The notes below the pieces were generated by a model that did no database searches, was not told where the DNA came from, and was given only the letters and a program-made list of their open reading frames with translations. Shown here piece after piece: positions 8,370-16,803 of a DNA stretch of 42,226 bases (position 1 is the first letter of the stretch; the number at the start of each line of letters is the position of its first letter). Source of the DNA: an uncultured Phocaeicola sp. (GTDB taxonomy: Bacteria > Bacteroidota > Bacteroidia > Bacteroidales > Bacteroidaceae); NCBI GenBank assembly GCA_944320855.1, contig CALUJF010000026.1, positions 1 through 42,226 of the forward strand. Reading direction: 5' to 3'. Position numbers and translations under genes: made by a program.

Positions 8370-9770
8370 ATGAAAAGATATAATTACATATTAATATTGG
8401 TAGCATCGCTTTCATTGATTTCATGTTCTGACAATTTCTTTGATTTAGAGCCTTCTAATAGTGTTGTTACAGATAAAATTTATAAGACGGCAAATGATTT
8501 TAATGTTGCTGTTATGGGTTGTTATTCAAAGTTACAAACACAGGTTGACTTTTATTTAGAATGTTGTGAATATAGAAGTGATAACTTAAATCTTAGTGCT
8601 CCAACTGCTGGAACACAAGACAGATATGATATAGACCATTTTATGGAGAAACCTTCCAATGGTATTTTAGATGATTATTGGGCTAATTTCAATAATAATG
8701 TTTATCGTTGTAATATGATATTGGACCGAATAGACGCTGCTGATTTTGATGAAAAATTGAAAAAACAATATAAAGGCGAAGCGATGTTTATACGTGCATT
8801 GAATTATTTTAATATGTATCGTATTTGGGGTGGAGTGCCTGTGACTAAGAAAGTTGTGACAGTGGATGAAGCCATGAAAATATCACGTGCCACTGATGAG
8901 GAAATGTTGGAATTTATAGGAGGTGATTTGAAAGCAATCGTTGAAGAAAATATGTTGCCTGAGTCTTATTCTGGGGAAGATTTGGGGCGTGCAACTTCCG
9001 GTGCAGCTATGGCTTTGCTTGGTAAAGTGTATCTGACTTTCCATGAATGGGATTTGGCAAGTGATGTGTTGTCACAGTTGATAGGTAAGTATGAACTTAT
9101 AAAGCCAGTTTCAAAAGTTTTTGATGTTGAAAACAAGATGAATAAGGAAATTATCTTTGCAATTCGTTTCAATAAAGAAGTAGAGGGTGAAGGTCATGGT
9201 TATTGGTATAGTATAACCAATCTAACAGACGATTCAAATCAGTCTGAGTCATTGGTAAATTCTTATGCAACAAATGATGATAGAAAAAACTTGATTACTT
9301 ATGTTAATGCAGCTGCCAATGTTTGTTTGATGAATAAGTTCTTTGATGTAAAAAGTGACACTTACAATGTGGTGGGTAATGACCAAATACTATTAAGATA
9401 TGCTGATGTATTATTGATGTATGCTGAGGCATTAAATGAAATTGGTTATGATGCTTCCGAAGGTTCTGTGGCATTGAAACAATTAAATGATGTAAGAGAA
9501 CGTGCGGGCTTGGGAAAACTTTCCAATGTAGAACTTCCTGATCAGTCTTCGTTTAGGAGGGCTATACTTGATGAGCGTCAACGCGAGTTCCCTTACGAAG
9601 GACATAGGTGGTATGATTTGGTTCGTATGGGATACGCTAAAGAAATTATGAAAAATGAGGGCTTTGAAATCCAGGATTATCAATTGTTATTCCCTATTCC
9701 GCAGAATGAAATAGAGAAAATAGGGAACACTGAAATCTTATGGCAAAACCCCGGTTACGGAAATAATTAA
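8370..9770 (+). CDS. SusD/RagB-type substrate-binding surface lipoprotein
   Basis: The 466-residue protein starts with a lipoprotein signal (S-L-I-S-C, acylated C19). It has the SusD N-terminal pattern (D-N-F-F-D-L-E-P-S-N, Y-K-T-A-N-D-F) and the C-terminal RagB pattern (L-R-Y-A-D-V-L-L-M-Y-A-E-A-L-N-E, R-E-R-A-G-L, D-E-R-Q-R-E-F, G-H-R-W-Y-D-L-V-R). TPR-like helices are expected between them. It lies 11 bp after susC and forms the lid of the transporter. It is somewhat short for the family (usually 500-600 residues). No GH or CBM domains are fused. AT-rich codon use matches the neighbouring genes to 15.34 kb. Confidence 0.95.
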   Translation: MKRYNYILILVASLSLISCSDNFFDLEPSNSVVTDKIYKTANDFNVAVMGCYSKLQTQVDFYLECCEYRSDNLNLSAPTAGTQDRYDIDHFMEKPSNGILDDYWANFNNNVYRCNMILDRIDAADFDEKLKKQYKGEAMFIRALNYFNMYRIWGGVPVTKKVVTVDEAMKISRATDEEMLEFIGGDLKAIVEENMLPESYSGEDLGRATSGAAMALLGKVYLTFHEWDLASDVLSQLIGKYELIKPVSKVFDVENKMNKEIIFAIRFNKEVEGEGHGYWYSITNLTDDSNQSESLVNSYATNDDRKNLITYVNAAANVCLMNKFFDVKSDTYNVVGNDQILLRYADVLLMYAEALNEIGYDASEGSVALKQLNDVRERAGLGKLSNVELPDQSSFRRAILDERQREFPYEGHRWYDLVRMGYAKEIMKNEGFEIQDYQLLFPIPQNEIEKIGNTEILWQNPGYGNN

Positions 9771-9789
9771 TTTATAGGAGAAGATTATT

Positions 9790-11730
9790 ATGAAAAAGAT
9801 ATTATATGGTATTTGCATGATTGTTACGTTATTGACTTTGTCATGCGAAGATAAATTGCCTCAAGCAAGTTGGGACTTGAATGAAATCACAAATTTGTCT
9901 GCAACGCCGATGGATGAATCTGTCATCTTGAATTGGGAGGCTTCTTCAGATGCTGTTAATGATGGTTATTATGTTTCATGGACACCATCTACTACAAGTG
10001 TAGAAGGCGGAGAAATAACTACTGACAAGAGCTCAATAACTATAGAGAATCTCGTTAACAAGGTTTCTTATACATTTTCTGTACAAGCTGTTTATGGTGA
10101 CAAACGTTCTGGAAAAGTGTCTGTAAAGGCGATTCCGGTTACTTCCAGAAAAGAACCTTTGAATTATCAGGCAGTAGCAGGTGATGGAAAGGTTAAATTA
10201 ATATGGGAAAAACCATCGCAGGATGTAAAAGGGTATAAGATAACAGTTTTGCCTGATAATAAGATTATTGAAATAAATGATGCAAATGCAGAAACTTATA
10301 TTGTTTCTGAACTTAATAATGGAACAGAATATACAATATCTTTACAGGCTGTGTATGATAAAGGTGATTCTGATGCCGTGTCCGCAAATGTTACCCCCGG
10401 AAGTATAGAGCCGATAACCGGATTTAAAACATATATTCTTACTAATGAGTCTATGGAATTGTCTTATAATGATATGTATTTCATGGGTGAAGTCAAGTCT
10501 GTCAATTGGACTTTTGGAGATAATACCCAAGGACAAGGAAATTCGGTTGAGAAATCTTTTGCAAATGGTGGTGAGTATAAAATTAAGATTGAAGTAACAT
10601 ACTCTGATGAACAGGTTGAAGTGGCTGAAAAGACTGTTTATGTAATAGCTAAGAGGTGGACAAAGGAAACTGCTAATTATGTTAAGACTTCTAATCCTGT
10701 ATTCTCTATGGATGAAAAAACATTCTATTTGCCTACGGCTGATAAAGGTGGTTTTGGACTGAATGCGTTTAAACTTGATGGTACGATTAATTCATTCAAC
10801 GTTTTTAATTCAAAAACTTATGGTGGAGGTTCAGCTGTAGGGACAGATGATGTTATATATCAAGGTGCGCGTGATGGAAAGTTATATGCAATAAATAAAG
10901 GCGGCACTCAAGAATGGGTGTACGATACAGGTGCAGCGAATAAGAATCTTGATTGTTTCCCTGCAGTAAAAAGTGATGGAAGTATTGTTTATATTCTTGA
11001 CGGTGATAATGTACTACATGCCATAAATACATATAACGGAAGTAAAAACTGGTCTCAAAGTTTGGATGGAACAGCAAATAAGGCAGGTGCAGTTGCAATA
11101 GATAAAGATGGCAGGATTTATGCAGGAACAAGAAGCTATATATATGCTTTTAGTCAAGACGGCGAACAATTATGGAGGGCTTCAGCTACAGTAACGGAGA
11201 TTGGCTCATTTGCTATTGATGGTTCTACATTATATGCAGCACAAATATCAGGTGCAGGACTTGTAGCTATAAATACAGCGGATGGAAGTATTAAATGGAC
11301 TGTTCCTGCTAATGGCGATGCATATGCTCCGGTTGTAGGTAAGAACGGAAATGTATATTTTGTTGATAAAGGAGGTAAATCTCTTTATGCTGTTAATTCA
11401 CAAGGTGTACTTGAATGGAAATTCAATGCCGGAGCGGCTTTGACATATTGTTTCCCTGTATTAGATGAAAAGGGCATTCTTTATTTCGGCGCTTCTGATG
11501 GAGTTATTCATGCTGTTGACACTTCAACAGGTGAAGAAGTTTGGAATATGACAACTGATGCAACAGGTGATAATAAGAAAATTATGGCTGGTATGACAGT
11601 CGGTCCGGACAAGAATTTATATGTAGGTTATATTGGAGGTAATGTAGTTGCTATACCGGTATTTGCAGGTCCTGAAACATCAACATGGAGCTGTAGAGGT
11701 GGTAATATTCACGGAACTAACCAGTATTAA
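9790..11730 (+). CDS. Surface lipoprotein with two FN3 domains, a PKD domain and a PQQ-like beta-propeller
   Basis: The 646-residue protein has a lipobox (L-T-L-S-C, C19). Two fibronectin type III repeats lie at about 30-118 and 122-205 (each ends in a Y-T-F-S-V-Q-A-V-Y / Y-T-I-S-L-Q-A-V-Y strand). A PKD-like domain follows at about 208-285 (W-T-F-G-D-N motif), then a propeller at about 288-646. The propeller is built from repeats such as G-K-L-Y-A-I-N, G-S-I-V-Y-I-L-D, G-R-I-Y-A-G-T and G-N-V-Y-F-V. It has no quinoprotein catalytic residues that I can point to, so binding seems more likely than catalysis. The position right after susD is that of an extra surface ligand-binding protein (SusE/SusF-like role). 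That role is inferred from the order. Confidence 0.88.
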   Translation: MKKILYGICMIVTLLTLSCEDKLPQASWDLNEITNLSATPMDESVILNWEASSDAVNDGYYVSWTPSTTSVEGGEITTDKSSITIENLVNKVSYTFSVQAVYGDKRSGKVSVKAIPVTSRKEPLNYQAVAGDGKVKLIWEKPSQDVKGYKITVLPDNKIIEINDANAETYIVSELNNGTEYTISLQAVYDKGDSDAVSANVTPGSIEPITGFKTYILTNESMELSYNDMYFMGEVKSVNWTFGDNTQGQGNSVEKSFANGGEYKIKIEVTYSDEQVEVAEKTVYVIAKRWTKETANYVKTSNPVFSMDEKTFYLPTADKGGFGLNAFKLDGTINSFNVFNSKTYGGGSAVGTDDVIYQGARDGKLYAINKGGTQEWVYDTGAANKNLDCFPAVKSDGSIVYILDGDNVLHAINTYNGSKNWSQSLDGTANKAGAVAIDKDGRIYAGTRSYIYAFSQDGEQLWRASATVTEIGSFAIDGSTLYAAQISGAGLVAINTADGSIKWTVPANGDAYAPVVGKNGNVYFVDKGGKSLYAVNSQGVLEWKFNAGAALTYCFPVLDEKGILYFGASDGVIHAVDTSTGEEVWNMTTDATGDNKKIMAGMTVGPDKNLYVGYIGGNVVAIPVFAGPETSTWSCRGGNIHGTNQY

Positions 11731-11740
11731 TAAAAATCAT

Positions 11741-11787
11741 GCTGTTTAAACGGTGTTTAAATGGTTTTTAAATACTGTTTAAACGGC
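11741..11787. repeat. TTTAAA-rich interspersed repeat, copy 1, imperfect hairpin
   Basis: The end arms GCTGTTTAAAC and GTTTAAACGGC pair except for one G-T. Bases 11767-11783 are the inverse complement of the 17-mer TTTAAACAGTATTTAAA found at 32665. This fills most of the 74-bp gap between the propeller lipoprotein and the isomerase-like gene. Confidence 0.7.
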
Positions 11788-11804
11788 ATCAAAATTTATG
11801 TAAA

Positions 11805-12689
11805 ATGAAAGCACACTTAATTTTTATATCCCTTTTTATTCTATCTTCTAATCTTTTTTCGCAAGATTTTGAGTATAATGTCGGAACAACGTCTGCTTTA
11901 TGGAAGAATCCAAAAGTTGAAGATTTTAAACATGCAAAAAAGCAAGGAATAGATTTTATAGAAGTAGCCTTTAATCAATGTTATAGAGGAGTTCCTGCTG
12001 ATGAAGTTAATCAACGTATTCAGGAAATGAAACTGAAAGTTGACAGTGCAGATATAAATGTTTGGTCAATACATCTTCCTTTTTCGAGAACACTTGATAT
12101 TTCCGTATTAAATGATTCTATTCGTAAAGAGAATGTTAAGTTTATGGCTGAAATGATAAAACGTGCTGCTATTTTCAATCCGCAAAGATTGGTTTTGCAT
12201 CCAAGTTCTGAACCTATATCAGACGAAGAAAGGGATGAACGTCTGAAGAACGCCAAGGAATCTATCAAACAGCTTAAAGAATGTGCAGATAGCCTAAGAC
12301 TTCAACTTTGTATAGAAAATTTACCTCGTACTTGTCTCGGTAACTCACCGGAGGAGTTATTGTATATAATTGAAGATATACCAGGTTTGAAAGTCTGTTT
12401 TGATACCAATCATTACTTTGGTGGAACAATTAAACATTTTATAGATGTGTTAGGTGATTATATAGGTACAATTCACGCTTCTGATTTTGATTTTAAGAAT
12501 GAGCTTCATTGGTTGCCGACTCAAGGTAATATTGATTGGAAAGAATTGGTATTGTTACTGCGGCAATCTGGTTATAATGGTGTTTTTATGTATGAGGCAA
12601 CGAAAGATAGGTTTGCAAAAAACAAACGTTTGACTCCGGAACAGATAAAAACAAGTTTTGATAATATTCGTAGTCAGGTTGTAAAATAA
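11805..12689 (+). CDS. Exported sugar-phosphate isomerase/epimerase-like TIM-barrel protein (AP-endonuclease 2 superfamily)
   Basis: The 294-residue protein has a signal peptide (1-19, cut before Q20). The xylose-isomerase-like TIM-barrel pattern is visible: F-I-E-V-A-F after the first helix, H90, L-V-L-H-P-S-S (H132), C-I-E-N-L (E171), F-D-T-N-H (D200, H203), T-I-H-A-S-D (H224) and Y-E-A-T (E264). These are the usual divalent-metal ligands of the superfamily. Members isomerise or epimerise sugars, dehydrate inosose, or cut abasic DNA. Secretion and the gene neighbourhood point to a periplasmic sugar or polyol substrate; the exact reaction cannot be told. It belongs to the susC-led transcript, with a 74-bp gap before it and 10 bp after. 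Confidence 0.8.
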   Translation: MKAHLIFISLFILSSNLFSQDFEYNVGTTSALWKNPKVEDFKHAKKQGIDFIEVAFNQCYRGVPADEVNQRIQEMKLKVDSADINVWSIHLPFSRTLDISVLNDSIRKENVKFMAEMIKRAAIFNPQRLVLHPSSEPISDEERDERLKNAKESIKQLKECADSLRLQLCIENLPRTCLGNSPEELLYIIEDIPGLKVCFDTNHYFGGTIKHFIDVLGDYIGTIHASDFDFKNELHWLPTQGNIDWKELVLLLRQSGYNGVFMYEATKDRFAKNKRLTPEQIKTSFDNIRSQVVK

Positions 12690-12699
12690 AAAATATAAA

Positions 12700-13767
12700 A
12701 TGAGAAGATTATCGTTCTTTAATCCTTTATTATTATTAGTAGTGTTATTCATTTTCTCTTGTAGTAAAGAAACAAAAGAGGAAATTGAAAAACCTTCAGA
12801 GGAATTGACTGTTCAACAGAGAGAAGGAAGGGAGTTGGCAGAGTTATTATGGACTACTTCGCCTTTACAAGAACAGCCTCTTGACGAAAACAGGACATTG
12901 GCTTTTGAAAGAATACAGGAATACGCGGACAAGTGTACGTCAGATTATTTCGAGAGCTATCTTAAAAGTATAGATTTAACTTCTGAAAATCAGGAGAAAT
13001 ACGATGTATTGCTTTATTATTATAGATATGCATTTGACAGGATTCTTAATGATATTAAAGATGAACAGGTAGAGGATGGAACAGCGCATATATGGATGTT
13101 GTATAATATGGGATATGTAATAAAAACTCCTTCATGTTGTTTCGCAATTGACATTATGCACAGATGGGCAGAGAAGTTGGCCCCTTATTTGGATTTTCTT
13201 TGTCTTACGCATAATCATCAGGATCATTATGATACTAAACTTATAGAAGCTATGTTGGCAGAAAGAAAACCTGTGATTTCTAATTTTATAGAGGAAAGTG
13301 AAGAATATTATTCTAAAAAATCTTCTAATTATACAATAGGTAAAGTTACTATACATACGTCTATAACAGATCATAATAATTCTGGATTATCGAATTTTGT
13401 AACGGTATATTCAATTGATTGTGGAAGAGATAGTGGCAATCTCACAATTATGCATACGGGAGATTCAAACTATAAACCTTCACAGTTTACTAATATTCTT
13501 AATAAAGTTAATATATTGATACCACGATATGCCCCTAATGCATTGACTGAAAATAATATAATTGGTGATGGAAAAGGACAATTAATACCTGATTATGTTC
13601 TGTTATCTCATATTCTGGAACTTACACATGCAGATGTGGAAAATTCGAGATGGAGTTTGCCGATGGCTTTGGAGAGAGCCTCACTAATAAATTGTGAACA
13701 GACATATGTCCCAATGTGGGGAGAGAAATTAATATGGAAAAATAATAAATTATATTCGGTATTATGA
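12700..13767 (+). CDS. Metallo-beta-lactamase-fold hydrolase, lipoprotein
   Basis: The 355-residue protein has a lipobox (F-I-F-S-C, C21) followed by an acidic/lysine stretch (S-K-E-T-K-E-E) that could be a surface-export signal. Residues 25-125 are helical and belong to no domain that I know. From about 130 a metallo-beta-lactamase fold follows, with T-H-N-H-Q-D-H (H171, H173, D175, H176), a later H225, H-T-G-D-S (H252, D255) and S-H-I-L-E-L-T-H (H304, H310). The motif set predicts a two-metal hydrolase. The fold includes lactonases (UlaG type) and phosphodiesterases (NAPE-PLD type); the neighbouring glycerophosphodiesterase makes a phosphodiester substrate attractive, but that is inference. 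The stop overlaps the next start by 4 bases. Confidence 0.82.
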   Translation: MRRLSFFNPLLLLVVLFIFSCSKETKEEIEKPSEELTVQQREGRELAELLWTTSPLQEQPLDENRTLAFERIQEYADKCTSDYFESYLKSIDLTSENQEKYDVLLYYYRYAFDRILNDIKDEQVEDGTAHIWMLYNMGYVIKTPSCCFAIDIMHRWAEKLAPYLDFLCLTHNHQDHYDTKLIEAMLAERKPVISNFIEESEEYYSKKSSNYTIGKVTIHTSITDHNNSGLSNFVTVYSIDCGRDSGNLTIMHTGDSNYKPSQFTNILNKVNILIPRYAPNALTENNIIGDGKGQLIPDYVLLSHILELTHADVENSRWSLPMALERASLINCEQTYVPMWGEKLIWKNNKLYSVL

Positions 13768-14663
13768 AGAAGATTATATTTGTAATAAGTTTGGTGGCTG
13801 CGTCCTTTGGATGTTCAGCACAACAAAAAGTTAATGGTATTTTAAATGATTTAGATAAACATGCATCTGAGAATGTTTTAGTAGTTTCTCATCGTGCAGA
13901 TTGGCGTAATGCTCCTGAAAATTCATTGCAAGCTATTCAGAATTGCATAGATATGGGGGTGGATATGGTTGAAATAGATTTGAATAAAACCAAGGATGGT
14001 CAATTAATAGTTATGCACGACAGAACTTTGAACAGAACTACAAACGGTAAAGGGTTGGCAAGTGAGTATACTTTGGATGAAATAAAAAAAATGACTTTGA
14101 AAAATGGAGCTGGATGTAAAACTCGCCATAAAGTCCCCACTTTTGAAGAAGTAATGCTGTTATGTAAAGGTAAAGTAATGGTAAATGTTGACAAAGGGTA
14201 TGAGTATTTTAAAGAAGTATACACCATACTTGAAAAGACTGGTACTGTAAACCAGTGTGTTATCAAGTCAGGTCATCCTTATGATAAGGTGGTAAAGGAG
14301 AATGGAGATGTTCTGAAAAAGGTCTTGTTTATGCCTATAGTACATATTGATAAGGAAGGTGCTGAACAGATAATAGATGACTATATTGCTAATTTGAAGC
14401 CTGTGGCATTTGAACTCGTTTTTAAAGATGACTCTCCAGAAGTATTGAGGTTAATAAAAAAAGTTAGAGATAGTGGTGCAAAAATATGGATTAATACTTT
14501 ATGGCCGGAACTTTGCGGTGGACATGATGATGACAGAGCCGTGGAACTTAATGAACCGGAAGAAAGCTGGGGATGGGTTATAAATCAGGGAGCAAAACTC
14601 ATTCAAACAGATAGACCGGCATTATTGTTGGATTATCTTAGAGATAATAAATTACATAAGTAA
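13764..14663 (+). CDS. Exported glycerophosphodiester phosphodiesterase (GDPD family)
   Basis: The 299-residue protein has a signal peptide with probable cleavage near C-S-A/Q20. The full GDPD signature is present: S-H-R (H43, R44), P-E-N-S (E52, N53), V-E-I-D-L (E70, D72), D-G-Q-L-I-V-M-H-D (H85, D86) and T-N-G-K-G. Known members cut glycerophosphodiesters to sn-glycerol-3-phosphate and an alcohol (choline, ethanolamine, inositol, glycerol). Its ATG overlaps the metallo-hydrolase stop (ATGA), which indicates translational coupling. The G3P produced is the natural substrate of the GlpT-like antiporter encoded two genes downstream. Confidence 0.92.
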   Translation: MKKIIFVISLVAASFGCSAQQKVNGILNDLDKHASENVLVVSHRADWRNAPENSLQAIQNCIDMGVDMVEIDLNKTKDGQLIVMHDRTLNRTTNGKGLASEYTLDEIKKMTLKNGAGCKTRHKVPTFEEVMLLCKGKVMVNVDKGYEYFKEVYTILEKTGTVNQCVIKSGHPYDKVVKENGDVLKKVLFMPIVHIDKEGAEQIIDDYIANLKPVAFELVFKDDSPEVLRLIKKVRDSGAKIWINTLWPELCGGHDDDRAVELNEPEESWGWVINQGAKLIQTDRPALLLDYLRDNKLHK

Positions 14664-14723
14664 TTTTTTTAGACTTAAGTGTTTGATTAATTCAAATAAC
14701 TATGATTCAATTTGTAAAAAACA

Positions 14724-15344
14724 ATGGGTAAAATAAAGAACATAATTTTTGATTGGGGTAATGTCCTTATAGATGTTACAATGGAGCGTTTTAATGAATC
14801 TTGTAAAGAGGCAGGAATCGTTTTTACTGAAAAAGAAGTTAACAGTACGCATAAAGATGGATTTTTCTTAGAATATGAAAAGGGGATAATTTCAGACGTA
14901 GAGTTCAGGAAAGAATTAAATCTTAGAGCTAAAGCAAATATTTCAGATGAAAAAATAGATTATATTTGGAATACTATGCTTGGTAGTGTACCTCTTGAAA
15001 AATTGGAATTATTGAATTCATTGAAAGAAAAGTTTGATCTATATCTTCTAAGTAATACTAATTCTATACATTGGAATACTTATTCCAAAAAAGTTTTTTC
15101 TTACAAAGGCCTTAATGTTAATGACTTTTTTAAGAAGGTATATTTATCTTATGAATTGCATGTACTTAAACCTGATACATTGATATTTGAAAAAGCTGTT
15201 GTTGATGCAGGGATTAATATTGATGAAACTTTATATATTGATGATTCATTGATAAATTGTGAAGCAGCCAAATCACTTGGTATGAAAGTTATACATTATA
15301 TTCCAGGAACTGATTTAGGAGATTATTTCTTAAATTTAAATTAA
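14724..15344 (+). CDS. HAD-superfamily phosphatase (subfamily IA, YihX-like)
   Basis: The 206-residue cytoplasmic protein has the HAD motifs: I-I-F-D-W-G-N-V (nucleophile D10, with Gly where many HADs have the second Asp, as in the YihX-type DLGNV group), L-L-S-N-T-N (motif II), K-P-D near residue 152 (motif III lysine) and Y-I-D-D-S (motif IV). A helical cap lies between motifs I and II. It is probably a sugar-phosphate or glycerol-phosphate phosphatase. It is the most AT-rich gene of the block (13 G/C in the 60 bases from 15001). It lies 60 bp after the GDPD gene and 12 bp before the antiporter gene. Confidence 0.88.
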   Translation: MGKIKNIIFDWGNVLIDVTMERFNESCKEAGIVFTEKEVNSTHKDGFFLEYEKGIISDVEFRKELNLRAKANISDEKIDYIWNTMLGSVPLEKLELLNSLKEKFDLYLLSNTNSIHWNTYSKKVFSYKGLNVNDFFKKVYLSYELHVLKPDTLIFEKAVVDAGINIDETLYIDDSLINCEAAKSLGMKVIHYIPGTDLGDYFLNLN

Positions 15345-15356
15345 AAGAATTTAGTC

Positions 15357-16706
15357 ATGTTTAGGTCTATACTGAATTTTTACAAGGTCTCGAAAGCGAG
15401 GCCTTGTAGCTTTGCTTCGCCCGAAGAACAAAGAAGGAAGATGACTTATTACAAATGGTCAACGTTTCTTTCTGCCACTTTGGGATATGGAATGTACTAT
15501 GTGTGCAGGCTGAGCCTTAACGTGGTAAAGAAACCTATTGTGGAAGAGGGCGTGTTTTCCGAGACAGAGCTTGGTATTATAGGGTCGGTGCTTTTCTTTA
15601 CATACGCTATCGGTAAATTCACAAACGGTTTTCTGGCTGACAGAAGTAACATAAACAGATTTATGTCAACAGGACTTCTTGTTACGGCACTTGTCAATCT
15701 TTGTCTGGGATTTGTAAATTCGTTTATACTGTTTGCTGTATTGTGGGGCATAAGCGGATGGTTCCAGTCAATGGGAGCTGCTTCGTGCGTAGTGGGGCTG
15801 TCGCGTTGGTTTGATGATAAGGAACGAGGCTCGTTCTATGGATTCTGGTCTGCCAGTCACAATATCGGTGAGGCTCTTACATTCATAATCGTTGCCTCGG
15901 TTGTTTCTGCCTGGGGATGGAGATATGGTTTCTGGGGTGCCGGTATGGTTGGTATTGTTGGAGCATTGGTGATATGGCAATTCTTCCATGATAATCCGCA
16001 AAGTAAGGGACTGCCACCTGTGAATCAGCCGAAAGAGAAGAAGGTGATGACGGAAACGGAGGCTGCCGATTATAACAAGGCACAGAAACAGGTGTTGCTT
16101 ATGCCGGCAATATGGATTCTGGCATTGTCGAGTGCATTTATGTACATCAGCCGTTATGCCGTAAACAGTTGGGGAGTGTTCTATCTGGAGGCGCAGAAAG
16201 GATATAGCACATTGGATGCCAGTTTTATTATCTCCATAAATTCTGTTTGTGGAATAGTAGGTACGGTGTTGTCCGGGTTTGTTTCAGACAAGCTGTTTGG
16301 CGGTAGGAGAAATGCTCCGGCACTGATATTCGGTTTGCTCAATGTGGTGGCTTTGTGCCTGTTCCTGCTTGTTCCAGGTACACATCTGTGGATTGATGCC
16401 TTGGCTATGGTTCTGTTCGGATTGAGTATCGGTGTGTTGCTTTGCTTCCTTGGTGGATTGATGGCTGTTGATATTGCACCGAGAAATGCTTCTGGTGCTG
16501 CTTTGGGCGTTGTAGGTATTGCGAGCTATGTAGGTGCAGGTGTACAGGACGTTATGAGTGGTGTGTTGATAGAAGGTCATAAGTCGGTGGTGAATGGTGT
16601 TGAGGTTTATGACTTTACTGCAATCAACTGGTTCTGGATAGGTGCGGCTGTGTTGTCTGTACTTTGTGCCTTGATGGTTTGGAATGCAAAGACACCTAAG
16701 GAATAA
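15357..16706 (+). CDS. glpT: Organophosphate:phosphate antiporter of the MFS (OPA family), GlpT-like
   Basis: The 449-residue protein has twelve predicted membrane helices. The two phosphate-binding arginines of GlpT can be aligned: Y-Y-V-C-R (R51) and Y-I-S-R-Y (R266). The histidine of the S-A-S-H-N-I-G-E motif (H168) is also present. Other OPA hallmarks are T-N-G-F-L-A-D-R-S-N, G-W-F-Q-S-M-G and D-N-P-Q-S-K-G-L-P-P. Known members exchange sn-glycerol-3-phosphate or hexose-phosphate for inorganic phosphate across the inner membrane; substrate choice between the two is by context (the GDPD gene) and is not proved. Composition returns to about 45% GC here, unlike the genes just upstream. Confidence 0.88.
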   Translation: MFRSILNFYKVSKARPCSFASPEEQRRKMTYYKWSTFLSATLGYGMYYVCRLSLNVVKKPIVEEGVFSETELGIIGSVLFFTYAIGKFTNGFLADRSNINRFMSTGLLVTALVNLCLGFVNSFILFAVLWGISGWFQSMGAASCVVGLSRWFDDKERGSFYGFWSASHNIGEALTFIIVASVVSAWGWRYGFWGAGMVGIVGALVIWQFFHDNPQSKGLPPVNQPKEKKVMTETEAADYNKAQKQVLLMPAIWILALSSAFMYISRYAVNSWGVFYLEAQKGYSTLDASFIISINSVCGIVGTVLSGFVSDKLFGGRRNAPALIFGLLNVVALCLFLLVPGTHLWIDALAMVLFGLSIGVLLCFLGGLMAVDIAPRNASGAALGVVGIASYVGAGVQDVMSGVLIEGHKSVVNGVEVYDFTAINWFWIGAAVLSVLCALMVWNAKTPKE

Positions 16707-16719
16707 TTTATTTGAAGAG

Positions 16720-16767
16720 GTTAGAGAAGTTATTCAGCCGGAAGTTAAAGCAGAATACTTCTCTAAC
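16720..16767 (+). other. Hairpin between GlpT-like and porin-like genes
   Basis: Bases 16720-16730 (GTTAGAGAAGT) pair perfectly with 16757-16767. No T run follows on the plus strand, so it looks like an mRNA-stabilising or partial-termination hairpin rather than a full terminator. A near-copy lies between adk and obg at 37398-37427. Confidence 0.6.
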
Positions 16768-16803
16768 TTCATTACCTTCACTAACTTCTATATCTTTATA
16801 TAA

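Noticed and set aside
5600-15350. Integrated conjugative or phage element
   Set aside because: No integrase, transposase, relaxase, tRNA target or end repeats were found around the AT-rich block. Homologous cassette exchange explains it better.
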